From Planctomycetota bacterium (GTDB lineage: Bacteria > Planctomycetota > Planctomycetia > Gemmatales > Gemmataceae): 50,238 nt of DNA. Both the position numbers and the translations under genes were made by a program. Below, one piece after another: positions 1 through 8,053 of this stretch (the first letter of the stretch is position 1; each line of letters begins with the position of its first letter). The stretch spans positions 1-50,238 of the forward strand of contig JAKBCS010000018.1 in assembly GCA_021807595.1 (NCBI GenBank), in the 5' to 3' direction. The notes below the pieces were generated by a model. The model saw only the letters and a list, made by a program, of their open reading frames with translations, made no database searches and had not been told where the DNA came from.

Positions 1-150
1 CGCCCGGCGAACCGTCTGCGTTAGCTGCCGCGCCCGGCGAACCGTCTGCGTTAGCTGCCGCGCCCGGCGAACCGTCTGCGTTAGCTGCCGCGCCCGGCGA
101 ACCGTCTGCGTTAGCTGCCGCGCCCGGCGAACCGGCTGCGTTAGCTGCCG
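1..150. repeat. 30-bp tandem repeat, five copies
   Basis: Five head-to-tail copies of a 30-base unit beginning CGCCCGGCGAACCG. The first four are identical; the fifth has one T-to-G change. The array begins exactly at base 1, so it probably continues outside. The unit is a multiple of three and keeps the minus-strand frame open, reading as a decapeptide (AANADGSPGA). No spacers separate the copies, so it is not a CRISPR. Confidence 0.97.
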
Positions 151-886
151 GGTAGGGCTCGATACCCGGGAGCGGACTCTGCCGGTTCGCCGATAAGATC
201 CGCACCGTCGCATACACGGCCAACACGACGCTGCACGTCGCCAAGGTATGATTGTTCAGCGAGATGAGAAACGGAGTCACCGAGGTGGCGAAGCAGGCCG
301 CCGTCACGACGAAAAGTCGTCCCCAATCGGTCGCTCCGAAGCGATCCGCCAATCGAGACAATAGCCAGAGGTAGACGAGAAACGGCAGCAAGTTGAACGT
401 CAATAGGCAGACGCGGACCACGGCAAAGCGATGATCCGATTCGCCACTCAGAGTCCAGCCGAAGGTCTTTTTCAGCAGCCAATACTCGCCGGCGACGAGA
501 CACGTCAACAGCGGCGGCTTGGTCGAATAGAATTCGAGCGTTTTGGGATTGAGCATCTTGTCCACGCTTTGCCAGCCGTCCTCAAAGACGATGCCGCTGT
601 CCTTGCCGGTCTTTCGGTCGCGCCGGCCGATCGCCCAGGTTCCTTCGTCCACCAGCGCGCGGACGGTGGCCCAGCGCGAACGGTCGTTGGAACTGAACGT
701 CGGCATGGCGCGAGGCGCTGTCTCCGGCCAGGCGCGGCGCGGATGCTTCGGATCGTCCGGCCAGCTGCGCGACAGACTCGGTTCGGAAACCAGTTCGGCG
801 GAGAGAATGCGACCCAACGCCATCCCCGCTGCCGCGACAATGACGAGGCCGTAAACCATTCGACGCAGATCGAGTGAATCATTCAT
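1..886 (-). CDS. ArnT/PMT-like glycosyltransferase-type membrane protein, C-terminus off the window
   Basis: Reading the minus strand from the ATG at 886-884 gives an uninterrupted frame of 295 codons that leaves the window without a stop. The protein starts MNDSLDLRRMVYGL and has a membrane segment at about residues 9-27. A loop carries YSTKPPLLTCLVAGEYW near residue 120, resembling the PP-containing loop of family 39 glycosyltransferases (ArnT/PMT type). At least two more hydrophobic stretches follow. From about residue 245 the frame enters the 30-bp array and becomes repeated AANADGSPGA. The family assignment is inference. The family 2 glycosyltransferase upstream in the same direction fits a lipid or cell-surface sugar role. 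The repeat-coded stretch is either an interdomain linker or has damaged the protein; the missing C-terminus would decide. Confidence 0.6.
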   Translation of the reverse strand, partial: MNDSLDLRRMVYGLVIVAAAGMALGRILSAELVSEPSLSRSWPDDPKHPRRAWPETAPRAMPTFSSNDRSRWATVRALVDEGTWAIGRRDRKTGKDSGIVFEDGWQSVDKMLNPKTLEFYSTKPPLLTCLVAGEYWLLKKTFGWTLSGESDHRFAVVRVCLLTFNLLPFLVYLWLLSRLADRFGATDWGRLFVVTAACFATSVTPFLISLNNHTLATCSVVLAVYATVRILSANRQSPLPGIEPYPAANAAGSPGAAANADGSPGAAANADGSPGAAANADGSPGAAANADGSPG

Positions 887-900
887 GGATTATCCCTCTC

Positions 901-930
901 CGCGTTCCCGCGCGGAGCGTGGGAGCGAGG
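901..930. repeat. short palindromic repeat (CGTTCCC...GGGAGCG type), copy 1
   Basis: Imperfect inverted repeat between the first gene and the glycosyltransferase, with arms CGTTCCCGCGC and GCGTGGGAGCG. The same motif, as a perfect 13-bp pair, is at 47594-47672. It looks like a dispersed intergenic repeat. Confidence 0.6.
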
Positions 931-940
931 AAGGTGTTAT

Positions 941-1912
941 TCATGGATCTCGTGGGGTGGTTTTATCCGCGATGCTGTAACTGTCTTCATCGCGGCTCAT
1001 GTAAGCGGTGACCAGTTCGGCGAGGAAACCGATGGACATCATCTGCGCGCCCAACAACAGCGCGGCGAGCGAGTAGATGAGCAACGGTCGTTCGTGCAGC
1101 GGGAGGTACGCATCGGGACTCCACAAACGAATGACCCAAGTGACGCCGAGATACGCCAAGACGAGATTGCCGAGCAGGAAACTAACGAGGCCGAGGCTAC
1201 CGAGGAGATGTTGCGGACGCTGCCCGAATCCGGTGAGAAATTTAACCGTTAACAGATCGAGAAAGCCTTTGATAAAGCGGCGCACGCCGTACTTGGAACG
1301 GCCAAAGCGGCGCGGGCGATGGTTGATCTCGATCTCGCCGACGCGGAAGCCGCGCGCCGCCGCCAACACCGGAATGAAGCGATGCAGTTCGCCGTAGAGC
1401 CGGACTTCACGGAACACTTCGGAACGATAACATTTCATACCGCAGTTGTGATCGTGCAGCGATACGCCGGTCAACCAGCTGACCATGAAATTGAAAATCC
1501 GGCTCGGCCAAACTTTGTGCCAGGGATCGAGCCGCACGCGCTTCCACCCGCTGATGACATCGAGAGGCTGCCCCGCTTTCGATTCGTTCAGCAGAACGAG
1601 AAAACGCGGGATCTCGGCGGGATCGTCCTGAAGATCGGCGTCGAGCGTGAAAATGATGTCGCCGCGCGCCGCATGAAATCCCGCCGACAGCGCCGCCGCC
1701 TTGCCGAAATTCCGGCGAAAGCGGATGCCGTGAATCTCCTCATGCTCGCGCGCCAATTCGGCGATGACGTGCCAGGAGCCATCGTTGCTGCCGTCGTCCA
1801 CGAAGAGGATTTCTACCTCGAGCGCCTGCGTTCGAGCCACGTCGGCAATCTCGGCGTACAGCGCCGGCAGACTCTCGCGCTCGTTGAATACAGGAATGAC
1901 GACGGAAATCAC
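941..1912 (-). CDS. family 2 glycosyltransferase, DPM1/ArnC-like
   Basis: A 323-residue protein with a GTG start. The N-terminal GT-A fold begins MISVVIPVFNERESL. FVDDGSNDGSW lies near residue 40 and TLDADLQDDP near residue 90; the latter is the DxD metal and nucleotide-sugar site. Two C-terminal membrane helices (about 232-257 and 275-300) are followed by a short cytoplasmic tail. This is the layout of polyprenyl-phosphate glycosyltransferases of the DPM1/GtrB/ArnC type, which load a sugar onto a lipid carrier at the inner membrane. The ArnT-like protein just downstream could use such a lipid-linked sugar as donor, a pairing seen in many surface-glycan loci. Donor and acceptor cannot be read from the sequence. 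Confidence 0.9.
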   Translation of the reverse strand: MISVVIPVFNERESLPALYAEIADVARTQALEVEILFVDDGSNDGSWHVIAELAREHEEIHGIRFRRNFGKAAALSAGFHAARGDIIFTLDADLQDDPAEIPRFLVLLNESKAGQPLDVISGWKRVRLDPWHKVWPSRIFNFMVSWLTGVSLHDHNCGMKCYRSEVFREVRLYGELHRFIPVLAAARGFRVGEIEINHRPRRFGRSKYGVRRFIKGFLDLLTVKFLTGFGQRPQHLLGSLGLVSFLLGNLVLAYLGVTWVIRLWSPDAYLPLHERPLLIYSLAALLLGAQMMSIGFLAELVTAYMSRDEDSYSIADKTTPRDP

Positions 1913-1935
1913 CGCAGATGCTTCCTATTCTTAGC

Positions 1936-2070
1936 CTAATAGGCGAAGGAGAAGGTTCCCTTCGGTCCATCGTAGAAGAAAAAATAGTGCTGGAGTACGT
2001 CTTGACCGAGCATTCTACGGATCGACTCCTTCGGTTCAAAAACGCACTCGGCATCCTTCTCCAGAGTCAT
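1936..2070 (-). CDS. small ORF, 44 aa, retropepsin-tail-like
   Basis: Starts MTLEKDAECVFEP and ends DGPKGTFSFAY. A strong Shine-Dalgarno (AAAGGAGG) sits about 8 bases before the ATG at 2070. An in-frame ATG seven codons upstream gives a 51-residue alternative. The C-terminal pattern, LGQDVL then an aromatic strand then DGPKGTF, recalls the last strands of retropepsin-like aspartyl proteases, but the catalytic Asp-Thr/Ser-Gly is absent. It is either a genuine small protein or the surviving tail of a protease gene. It lies between the glycosyltransferase and psd on the same strand. Confidence 0.45.
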   Translation of the reverse strand: MTLEKDAECVFEPKESIRRMLGQDVLQHYFFFYDGPKGTFSFAY

Positions 2071-2145
2071 CGGGGAGCCTCCTTTCCGCATGTGGGAGAT
2101 GGAGGAGGTAATTTCGTTTCATCCGTTGGAAATCATCGTTCGTTG

Positions 2146-3129
2146 TTAGAAGGAGTTTTTCATCCGCAACAAGATCGTACTACCGCCGTGAACGGTGTCG
2201 CCGACGCGCACCAGCGCTTCCTGAACCAACTCCAGCGGCACCGAAATCTCGGTGCGCGAGCCGAATTTAATCATGCCCAGACGTTCGCCGGCTTGCACGT
2301 CTTCATTGGGTTTCAACCAGCAGACAATGCGCCGAGCGATGGCTCCGGAGATCTGCTTGACGCGGATCAAACCGCCGGTCTGGGCGTCGGTCAAGTCGAT
2401 CCAGAATTGTTCGTTGCGTACGGCGCAGTCGGCGGCGCGAGCGTCGAGAAACTCGCCCGGATAATAGCGCAGCGACGCCACCCGCCCCGTACGCGGCACG
2501 CGGTTGACGTGGACGTTGAACACCGACAAGAAAATGCTAATGGTGAAGGCCCGGCCGCCGGGGAAATCGGGATCGCTCGTCTCGCCGACGTGTGTGACCG
2601 TCCCATCGGCGGGACTGACGAACGCATTGGAATCGCTGGGGATCGCACGGTGCGGATCGCGGAAGAACGACAAGACGAACAGCCAAGGGGTCAGCGTCGA
2701 GACGAGCAGGAGATACAGCAGTGGGTGGACGAAGAGGCCGAGTAGAACGCTCCCGATGCTGAGAAGCAAGAAAATCCCACTGAAAAACAGCAGTTCGCAC
2801 AGCCCGGCGCGGGCGAGGCGCAGGCGCTCGCGCCAGGCGAAGGCGTCGTCTTCGGGACGGAACGAGTAGCCGCAAACGTTGCGAACCAGTTTAAGATCGC
2901 GTGAGTCGATGATGTCGTGGGGACAGTTCGGACAGTCCCCCCGCCGGCGTTCGGCGATGCGGCGAACGTATCCGGGACGAACGCGGCGCAGCCAAGCGCG
3001 CCGCCAGCGTCCCCAGGCGCGCTCCACGGCGAAACAAAAGCCTCCGCCGGGCTGGATGCTGGTGATAGGGGTGCTTTGCAATCCGGTGGGGATCAAGGGT
3101 GCGATCGTGGTAGCCATGCTCCTTAGCAT
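2146..3129 (-). CDS. phosphatidylserine decarboxylase
   Basis: Makes phosphatidylethanolamine by decarboxylating phosphatidylserine at the membrane. The 327-residue product has a basic N-terminal extension with a Cys pair (GDCPNCP), two membrane helices at about 110-155, then the PSD core (FVSPADGTV, FLSVFNVHVNRVP). The self-cleavage motif is near residue 289 as KFGSRTEISVP, where Gly290-Ser291 would yield the pyruvoyl group. GS rather than LGST, and the short core, fit the short (Asd-like) PSD class; the 100-residue N-terminal addition is longer than usual for that class. Start is ambiguous. ATG at 3129 lacks a Shine-Dalgarno, and ATG at 3117 has AAGGAG only one base away. Confidence 0.9.
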   Translation of the reverse strand: MLRSMATTIAPLIPTGLQSTPITSIQPGGGFCFAVERAWGRWRRAWLRRVRPGYVRRIAERRRGDCPNCPHDIIDSRDLKLVRNVCGYSFRPEDDAFAWRERLRLARAGLCELLFFSGIFLLLSIGSVLLGLFVHPLLYLLLVSTLTPWLFVLSFFRDPHRAIPSDSNAFVSPADGTVTHVGETSDPDFPGGRAFTISIFLSVFNVHVNRVPRTGRVASLRYYPGEFLDARAADCAVRNEQFWIDLTDAQTGGLIRVKQISGAIARRIVCWLKPNEDVQAGERLGMIKFGSRTEISVPLELVQEALVRVGDTVHGGSTILLRMKNSF

Positions 3130-3150
3130 AGCGACGAACGGGCCGCACGC

Positions 3151-3594
3151 CTATTCATCGAGCGAAGGTCGCATCTGTGTGCCGGGATTGGTCATCGCGC
3201 GAGAGCGGAATTTCTCCAAGACGGTGGATTTGATCGACGAAGCACCGCGCGGCGGCATCTGCGACCCCGGAGGGGACGAGTCCGGCTCGATCGCCTCGAC
3301 CTTGGCCGATCCGCCCGACCCCAGCAACTCGAGACTGCCGAACAATTCGTGGAACTCGGACTCCTTAAGAGGCTGTTGAAATCCGAAATAGTCGATGTGC
3401 GAATAGGGTATGAAGAAAACGCGGCCGGAGTCGGTACTGCCCGCCAACCGCCCGCGCAGCGCCAAACACTCCGGATCGAGACGCAAGATACATTGGATCG
3501 TGATTTCCGTCCCGCTGGTGGATACCAGCATGAGTTTCGACTGATCGCTGGCAGGGATGTGGCTCAGCAGTTTCACCCACGCGGCGTTGTGCAT
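3151..3594 (-). CDS. conserved hypothetical protein, 147 aa
   Basis: I do not recognise a named family. The protein begins MHNAAWVKLLSHIPASDQ and has a mixed alpha/beta pattern to about residue 90 (LMLVSTSGTEITIQCI, RVFFIPYSHIDYFGFQQPL). A polar, probably disordered tail rich in Pro, Ser and Arg follows. No signal peptide, membrane segment or metal motif is seen. The compact first half with alternating hydrophobics suggests a small beta-barrel. It lies 21 bp upstream of psd on the same strand and may be co-transcribed. GAGAG about 7 bases before the ATG is a usable ribosome site. Confidence 0.7.
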   Translation of the reverse strand: MHNAAWVKLLSHIPASDQSKLMLVSTSGTEITIQCILRLDPECLALRGRLAGSTDSGRVFFIPYSHIDYFGFQQPLKESEFHELFGSLELLGSGGSAKVEAIEPDSSPPGSQMPPRGASSIKSTVLEKFRSRAMTNPGTQMRPSLDE

Positions 3595-3813
3595 GGCGAT
3601 CTCTCAAGGTGCGTTCCGTCGTGCGAATCGGCCGTCTCCGCGCGCACCGAGGCGGAAAACGACTCTTCTTCAAACAATTCTAGCTCATTCTTGCACCGGC
3701 AAAACGATTCGCGCGTAAAAATAAATGGTGCGCGGGGAAAGGCGCGCGAACGTGGCCGCCGCGCGACCTCGTTTGCTACACTGACGAAAACCCAAGCACG
3801 ACGAGGAGTCATC

Positions 3814-4218
3814 ATGGCCGGCTTAAACATCCAGCAGATCGATCACGTCTCCGTCCTCATCACCGATGCGGTGCGCAGTCGGCGCTTCTACCGAGACACC
3901 CTTGGATTAAACGAGATCGCCAAACCCAAGACATTCGACTTCCGCGTGCTGTGGTTCGATCTGGGCAATCAACAGCTGCACCTGTTGCTCAAGCCCCAAC
4001 CCGACGCCGTGAGCGCTCGGCATTTCGCCCTGCGCGTCGCCGACGTTTCAGAGGCCCGCCGGTATTTCCACGCCCACGGCATCGCCATTCAAGAGACGAC
4101 GCCGATCCCCCATTGCGATCGCTTTTTCGTCTTCGATCCGGACGAGAATCGCATCGAGATCATCCAATGGCTGCAACCCTACGACCCGTCCGCGAGCGGC
4201 GCGGCCCAGTTCGATTGA
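3814..4218 (+). CDS. VOC-family (glyoxalase/bleomycin-resistance-like) protein
   Basis: A 134-residue single-domain protein of the vicinal-oxygen-chelate fold. The start MAGLNIQQIDHVSVLITD contains the typical first metal-ligand His (QIDHV). RSRRFYRDTLGL forms the first helix of the beta-alpha-beta-beta-beta module. QQLHLLL and FFVFDPDENRIEIIQW supply the second strand and the C-terminal Glu ligand. Such proteins are dioxygenases, glyoxalases or resistance proteins that bind a divalent metal; the substrate cannot be told. The chosen ATG has GAGGAG 5 bases upstream. The same frame is open further upstream, but that part has no similarity to the fold. Convergent with mutS, 10 bp apart. Confidence 0.88.
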   Translation: MAGLNIQQIDHVSVLITDAVRSRRFYRDTLGLNEIAKPKTFDFRVLWFDLGNQQLHLLLKPQPDAVSARHFALRVADVSEARRYFHAHGIAIQETTPIPHCDRFFVFDPDENRIEIIQWLQPYDPSASGAAQFD

Positions 4219-4228
4219 ACGAGATGGA

Positions 4229-6814
4229 CTAACGCAAATCGCGCTTCCAACGGCGCACCTCGGCGACGATCTCTTCCGGCGAGTGGCGGTCGAGATCGAG
4301 TTCGCGCAACGCTTGCAGAATAGGATCTCGTTCGTTGGCGAACAGGCTGCGTTGCACGGAGCGAGGACGGCGGAGGCGTCCGGGACGATCCGGCGTTTCG
4401 AGGTGATGGCGTTCCAACTCGGCCAACACTTCCCGCGCGCGCGACAACACTTCTTCCGGCACGCCGGCGCGTCCGGCGACGTGAATGCCGTAGCTTTTGT
4501 CCGCGCTGCCCGGCGCGATTTTGTGCAAAAAGACGATGCCCTCGTCGCCCTCATGCACCACGACATTGCAGTTGCGCAGATTGGGGAGACGTTCGGCCAG
4601 CTGCGCCAGTTCGTGATAGTGGGTGGCGAACAGCGTGCGGCAACCGAGCTGGTCGTGCAAATACTCGGTGATCGCCCAGGCCAGCGAGACGCCGTCGTAA
4701 GTGCTGGTGCCGCGGCCGATTTCGTCGAGGACGACCAGGCTGCGCCGTGTGGCGTTGTTGAGGATGTTCGCCGCCTCGGTCATCTCCACCATGAACGTGC
4801 TTTGCGCTCGGCTCAATTCGTCGCTGGCACCGACGCGGGTGAAGATGCGGTCGGTCAGGCCGATGCGGGCCGAGCGCGCCGGCACGAAGCCGCCCATCTG
4901 CGCCATCAACGTCAACAGCGCCGTTTGCCGCAAGAACGTGCTTTTACCGCCCATATTGGGTCCGGTAACGAGCAAAAAAGTCCCCTCGCCCGCTCCCACG
5001 ATGGTATCGTTGGGTACGAAGGTTCCCGGCGGGAGCAGTTGATCGAGAACAGGATGTCGTCCTTCTTTTATGTCCAGGAGGGGTTCGTCGTCCAACACGG
5101 GTCGGTTGTAGCCGCGCTCGGAGGCCAACTCGGCCAGCGAGGCCAATACGTCGAGGACGGCCAAGACTTCCGCCGTCTGCATCAGCTGCGCCGTTTGAGA
5201 GGCCACGCCTTCGCGCAGCTGTACGAACAATTCGTATTCGAGTTGTTTGATCTTCTCCTCGGCGCTGAGTACCTTTTCGGCCTGCTCCGCGAGTTCGGCG
5301 GTGAGGTAGCGATTGGTGTTCTTGAGCGAGCGGTGCAGCTGATACTCGGCGGGAACTTTGGTCCGATGGGTGTGCGTGATTTCGAGGTAGTAGCCGTAGC
5401 CTTCGGTGAAGCCAACTTTCAAGCTGGGGATGCCGGTGCGCAGCGCTTCCCTGGCCTGAAACTCGGTCATCCACGTCTTGACGTTGGCCCGGAGATGATA
5501 CGTCTCTTTTAATTCGTGGTTGGCTTCGGGGCGAATGATGTTGCCCTCGCGCGGATTGAGCGGCGGATCGGCCGTCAAGGTGGTTTCCAGCGTCTCGCGC
5601 AAGTCGGGGCAAAGCTCCAGGCGTGCGTGCAGGTCGCGCAGCAGGACCGCAGCGCATCCAGACAAGAGCGTCTTAACCCGAGGCAGCAAGGCCAGGGTGC
5701 GTCCGACGGCGGCGAGATCGCGCGGCGACGCGCTGCCGGTGCTGGCGCGGGCCGTCAAACGCGGAAGATCGGAGATGCCGCGCAGACACTCGCGCAACTC
5801 GCCGCGCCCACGGTGTTCGCGCAGCAACTCCTCGACGGCATCCAAGCGGGCCTCAATGGCTTCGCGGTCGGCCAACGGGGCCAGCAGCCAATCGTGCAAA
5901 CACCGCGCACCCATCGGCGTCACCGTGCGATCCAGAGCCGAAAGGAGCGAGCCGACGCGCGCGTTATCGCGCAGAGTGCGCGTCAGCTCCAAACTGCGGC
6001 GCGTCACTTCGTCGAGAAAAAGAAAGCCTCGGTCGGAGCAAGGGCGCAACCGAGTGAGATGCGCCAGGCGGGCTTGAAGGGTCTCGCGTAGATACAAAAG
6101 CAATGCGCCGGCGGCAATCAGGCACGGTTGCCGATCCTCGAAGCCGAAGCCGGCCATCGTCGAAACGCCGAAATGTCCCAACAAGGCATCGTGGGCCGTT
6201 TTGGGATCGAAGGTCCAATCGGGACGGGAAGTCGAGGTCAGCCGCGGCAGCGCGTCCCGAAGGCGCTGAAGCAAGGAAGCCGTCTCGTCGGCCGCCGTCT
6301 CCGCGAAGAGGTATTCCGAGGGCGCAAGTCGCAGCACCTCGTCGGCCAGCCGCGGTTCCGGCACATCGGCGGCCTGAAACATTCCCGTGGATAGTTCGAC
6401 CCAAGCCAAACCGGCCGGCGCTCTCCCATTCGGAGGCACGAATGCCAGCAGATGGTTGGAGCGGAGCGGATCGAGCAGATCGTCTTCGGTCAGCGTACCC
6501 GGCGTCACGACGCGGACGACCTCGCGGCGAACGGGTCGTCCCTTGACGGCGCGCGGGTCCTCCATCTGTTCGCAGATGGCCACGCGATGCCCCGCTTGCA
6601 ACAGTTTGCCGAGATAGCGCTCCAGCGCGTGGTACGGCACGCCGGCCATGGGGATTTCTTTGTCGCGCTTCGTCAGGGTGATGCCGAGCAGACGGGAACC
6701 AATCTCGGCATCTTCCTCAAATAGCTCGTAAAAATCGCCGTTGCGAAACAACACAATCGTTCCCGGATGGCGCTCCTTGGCGTCCCGGAACTGCTTCATC
6801 ATCGGTGTAGTCAT
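4229..6814 (-). CDS. DNA mismatch repair protein MutS
   Basis: An 861-residue MutS that recognises mispairs and recruits MutL. Visible in order: mismatch-binding domain with the Phe-X-Glu wedge (GDFYELF, near residue 26), connector and lever domains, then the ABC-type ATPase. The ATPase has GPNMGGKSTFLRQ (Walker A), RSLVVLDEIGRGTSTYDG (Walker B/D-loop) and the ATHYHEL switch. The C-terminus has a canonical sliding-clamp motif, QRSLF, followed by a helical dimerisation tail. The length is typical of MutS1. ATG at 6814 is preferred over an in-frame TTG three codons upstream; neither has a clear ribosome site. No mutL is next to it, which is common. Confidence 0.97.
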   Translation of the reverse strand: MTTPMMKQFRDAKERHPGTIVLFRNGDFYELFEEDAEIGSRLLGITLTKRDKEIPMAGVPYHALERYLGKLLQAGHRVAICEQMEDPRAVKGRPVRREVVRVVTPGTLTEDDLLDPLRSNHLLAFVPPNGRAPAGLAWVELSTGMFQAADVPEPRLADEVLRLAPSEYLFAETAADETASLLQRLRDALPRLTSTSRPDWTFDPKTAHDALLGHFGVSTMAGFGFEDRQPCLIAAGALLLYLRETLQARLAHLTRLRPCSDRGFLFLDEVTRRSLELTRTLRDNARVGSLLSALDRTVTPMGARCLHDWLLAPLADREAIEARLDAVEELLREHRGRGELRECLRGISDLPRLTARASTGSASPRDLAAVGRTLALLPRVKTLLSGCAAVLLRDLHARLELCPDLRETLETTLTADPPLNPREGNIIRPEANHELKETYHLRANVKTWMTEFQAREALRTGIPSLKVGFTEGYGYYLEITHTHRTKVPAEYQLHRSLKNTNRYLTAELAEQAEKVLSAEEKIKQLEYELFVQLREGVASQTAQLMQTAEVLAVLDVLASLAELASERGYNRPVLDDEPLLDIKEGRHPVLDQLLPPGTFVPNDTIVGAGEGTFLLVTGPNMGGKSTFLRQTALLTLMAQMGGFVPARSARIGLTDRIFTRVGASDELSRAQSTFMVEMTEAANILNNATRRSLVVLDEIGRGTSTYDGVSLAWAITEYLHDQLGCRTLFATHYHELAQLAERLPNLRNCNVVVHEGDEGIVFLHKIAPGSADKSYGIHVAGRAGVPEEVLSRAREVLAELERHHLETPDRPGRLRRPRSVQRSLFANERDPILQALRELDLDRHSPEEIVAEVRRWKRDLR

Positions 6815-6918
6815 ATGCGGCAAACGGGAGTCGGCAAACGGCTATCGGAAGTCGATTAGCGACACGGTTAGGTTATATTGTACAGAATCGGACACCGCTG
6901 AACGATCGGATAGCCGAC

Positions 6919-7404
6919 CTATTTCTTACCGTTGGCGCTGGGATTCGGGTTGGTGCGGAAAAGTTTGCTCATAGTGACGGTGTTGCCGAGGTCGTTGTAT
7001 GCCACTTCGTTCATGTAGTGGCGCATGAGCATGAGTCCGCGTCCGCAGGGACGTTCGAGGTTCTCGAACGCGGTCGGATCGGGTACGTCGCTGGGATCGA
7101 AGCCGGGGCCATCGTCGGTGATCTGGATGTCAAAATGATCGGGAAAGAGTTGGTAGGCGACGTGGATTTTCTTGAGGTGATTCATCTGGTTGCCGTGTTT
7201 GATGGCGTTTACCAGAGCCTCTTCAAGAGCAAGTTTGATGCTGAAGATGTCGCGATCGTTGACCTGGCGTGCGAGAAGAACTTGCTCGATCTCGTCTTGA
7301 AGCCGTCGCGCTTCGGCAGCGTCACTGGGGATGGAGACCTCCAGGGCAATCGCCGGACTGACATCGCGCTGCGGTTTCATGATGGTGGCAACAGTTAAAG
7401 GCAC
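6919..7404 (-). CDS. anti-sigma factor / serine-protein kinase (RsbW-like HATPase)
   Basis: A 161-residue GHKL ATPase of the SpoIIAB/RsbW class, which phosphorylates a STAS antagonist and sequesters a sigma factor. The N-box is EEALVNAIKHGN at 61-72, the G1 box DDGPGF at 98-102 and the G2 box GRGLMLM at 121-127. The start is GTG at 7404 because AAGGAGGT sits 7 bases ahead. The STAS gene lies 94 bp upstream on the same strand, so the two form a partner-switching pair. No sigma factor or PP2C phosphatase is adjacent; the regulated target must be encoded elsewhere. Confidence 0.93.
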   Translation of the reverse strand: MPLTVATIMKPQRDVSPAIALEVSIPSDAAEARRLQDEIEQVLLARQVNDRDIFSIKLALEEALVNAIKHGNQMNHLKKIHVAYQLFPDHFDIQITDDGPGFDPSDVPDPTAFENLERPCGRGLMLMRHYMNEVAYNDLGNTVTMSKLFRTNPNPSANGKK

Positions 7405-7498
7405 GGATTGGACCTCCTTGACGTCGACAATCGGCCTGCGGTCATCGGCATTCCGTTGACGAACCTCGGACTTCCGAGGGGCCGATGGCCAATAGCCG

Positions 7499-7861
7499 CT
7501 AGAACGCTTGCAAGGCCGCTTGTTCTTCCTTCTGGATGTTAAATACCTTATCGAGTTTAGTTATCTCAAATACTTCGAGAATCTGCGGGTCGATGTTGCA
7601 CAGAATCAATCGCCCGCCGGCGGTGTGCAACTTTTTGTTTAGCGTAATGAGTTTACCCAACGCGGCGCTGGAAAGATATTCCACATTGCCGAAATTGAGC
7701 AGCAGCTTGCGAAACCCCTCATTTTCTACCAAGCCGAATAGCTGATCGCCGATGATCTGAATGTTCTGATCGTCCAGAATCTTGCGGTCCACGAAGTTGA
7801 CCACCGTGACATCGCCGATTTGCTCGACCTCAAGACGCCGGCGGCGCGGTTGCGACGACAT
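7499..7861 (-). CDS. STAS-domain anti-sigma factor antagonist
   Basis: A 120-residue single STAS domain (SpoIIAA/RsbV type). After a basic N-terminus (SSQPRRRRLEV), the strand VTVVNFVDRKILD leads to LLLNFGNVEYLSSAALGKL. Ser64-Ser65 in this segment occupy the site phosphorylated by RsbW-type kinases. Dephosphorylated, such a protein releases the sigma factor from the kinase. AAGGAG lies 6 bases before the ATG. It heads the two-gene unit with the HATPase and has a sigma-70-like promoter about 100 bp upstream. Confidence 0.93.
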   Translation of the reverse strand: MSSQPRRRRLEVEQIGDVTVVNFVDRKILDDQNIQIIGDQLFGLVENEGFRKLLLNFGNVEYLSSAALGKLITLNKKLHTAGGRLILCNIDPQILEVFEITKLDKVFNIQKEEQAALQAF

Positions 7862-7963
7862 GGAAAACTCCTTGCGAGGAACACCGCGTTGTTCGATGCC
7901 CCATTCACCAACACACCCGAACCCAAACGGAAGAGACGAGGAGAGAAAACCAATCTTCCATTG

Positions 7964-7991
7964 ATGTTAGACCCCGTATCTCTCTTGTCAA
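7964..7991 (-). promoter_or_regulatory. sigma-70-like promoter of the STAS/HATPase unit
   Basis: On the minus strand TTGACA (7991-7986) is followed after 16 bases by TAACAT (7969-7964), leaving a leader of about 95 bases before the STAS ATG. The -35 is perfect; the -10 matches four of six. Confidence 0.55.
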
Positions 7992-8053
7992 GCATTTTTC
8001 GGCGCGAATCCGCGAAACGATTTGGCGCTCGCCTTCCCAAATGGATTTCGCCC

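Noticed and set aside
1-150. CRISPR array
   Set aside because: The 30-bp units are directly adjacent with no spacers and no cas genes.
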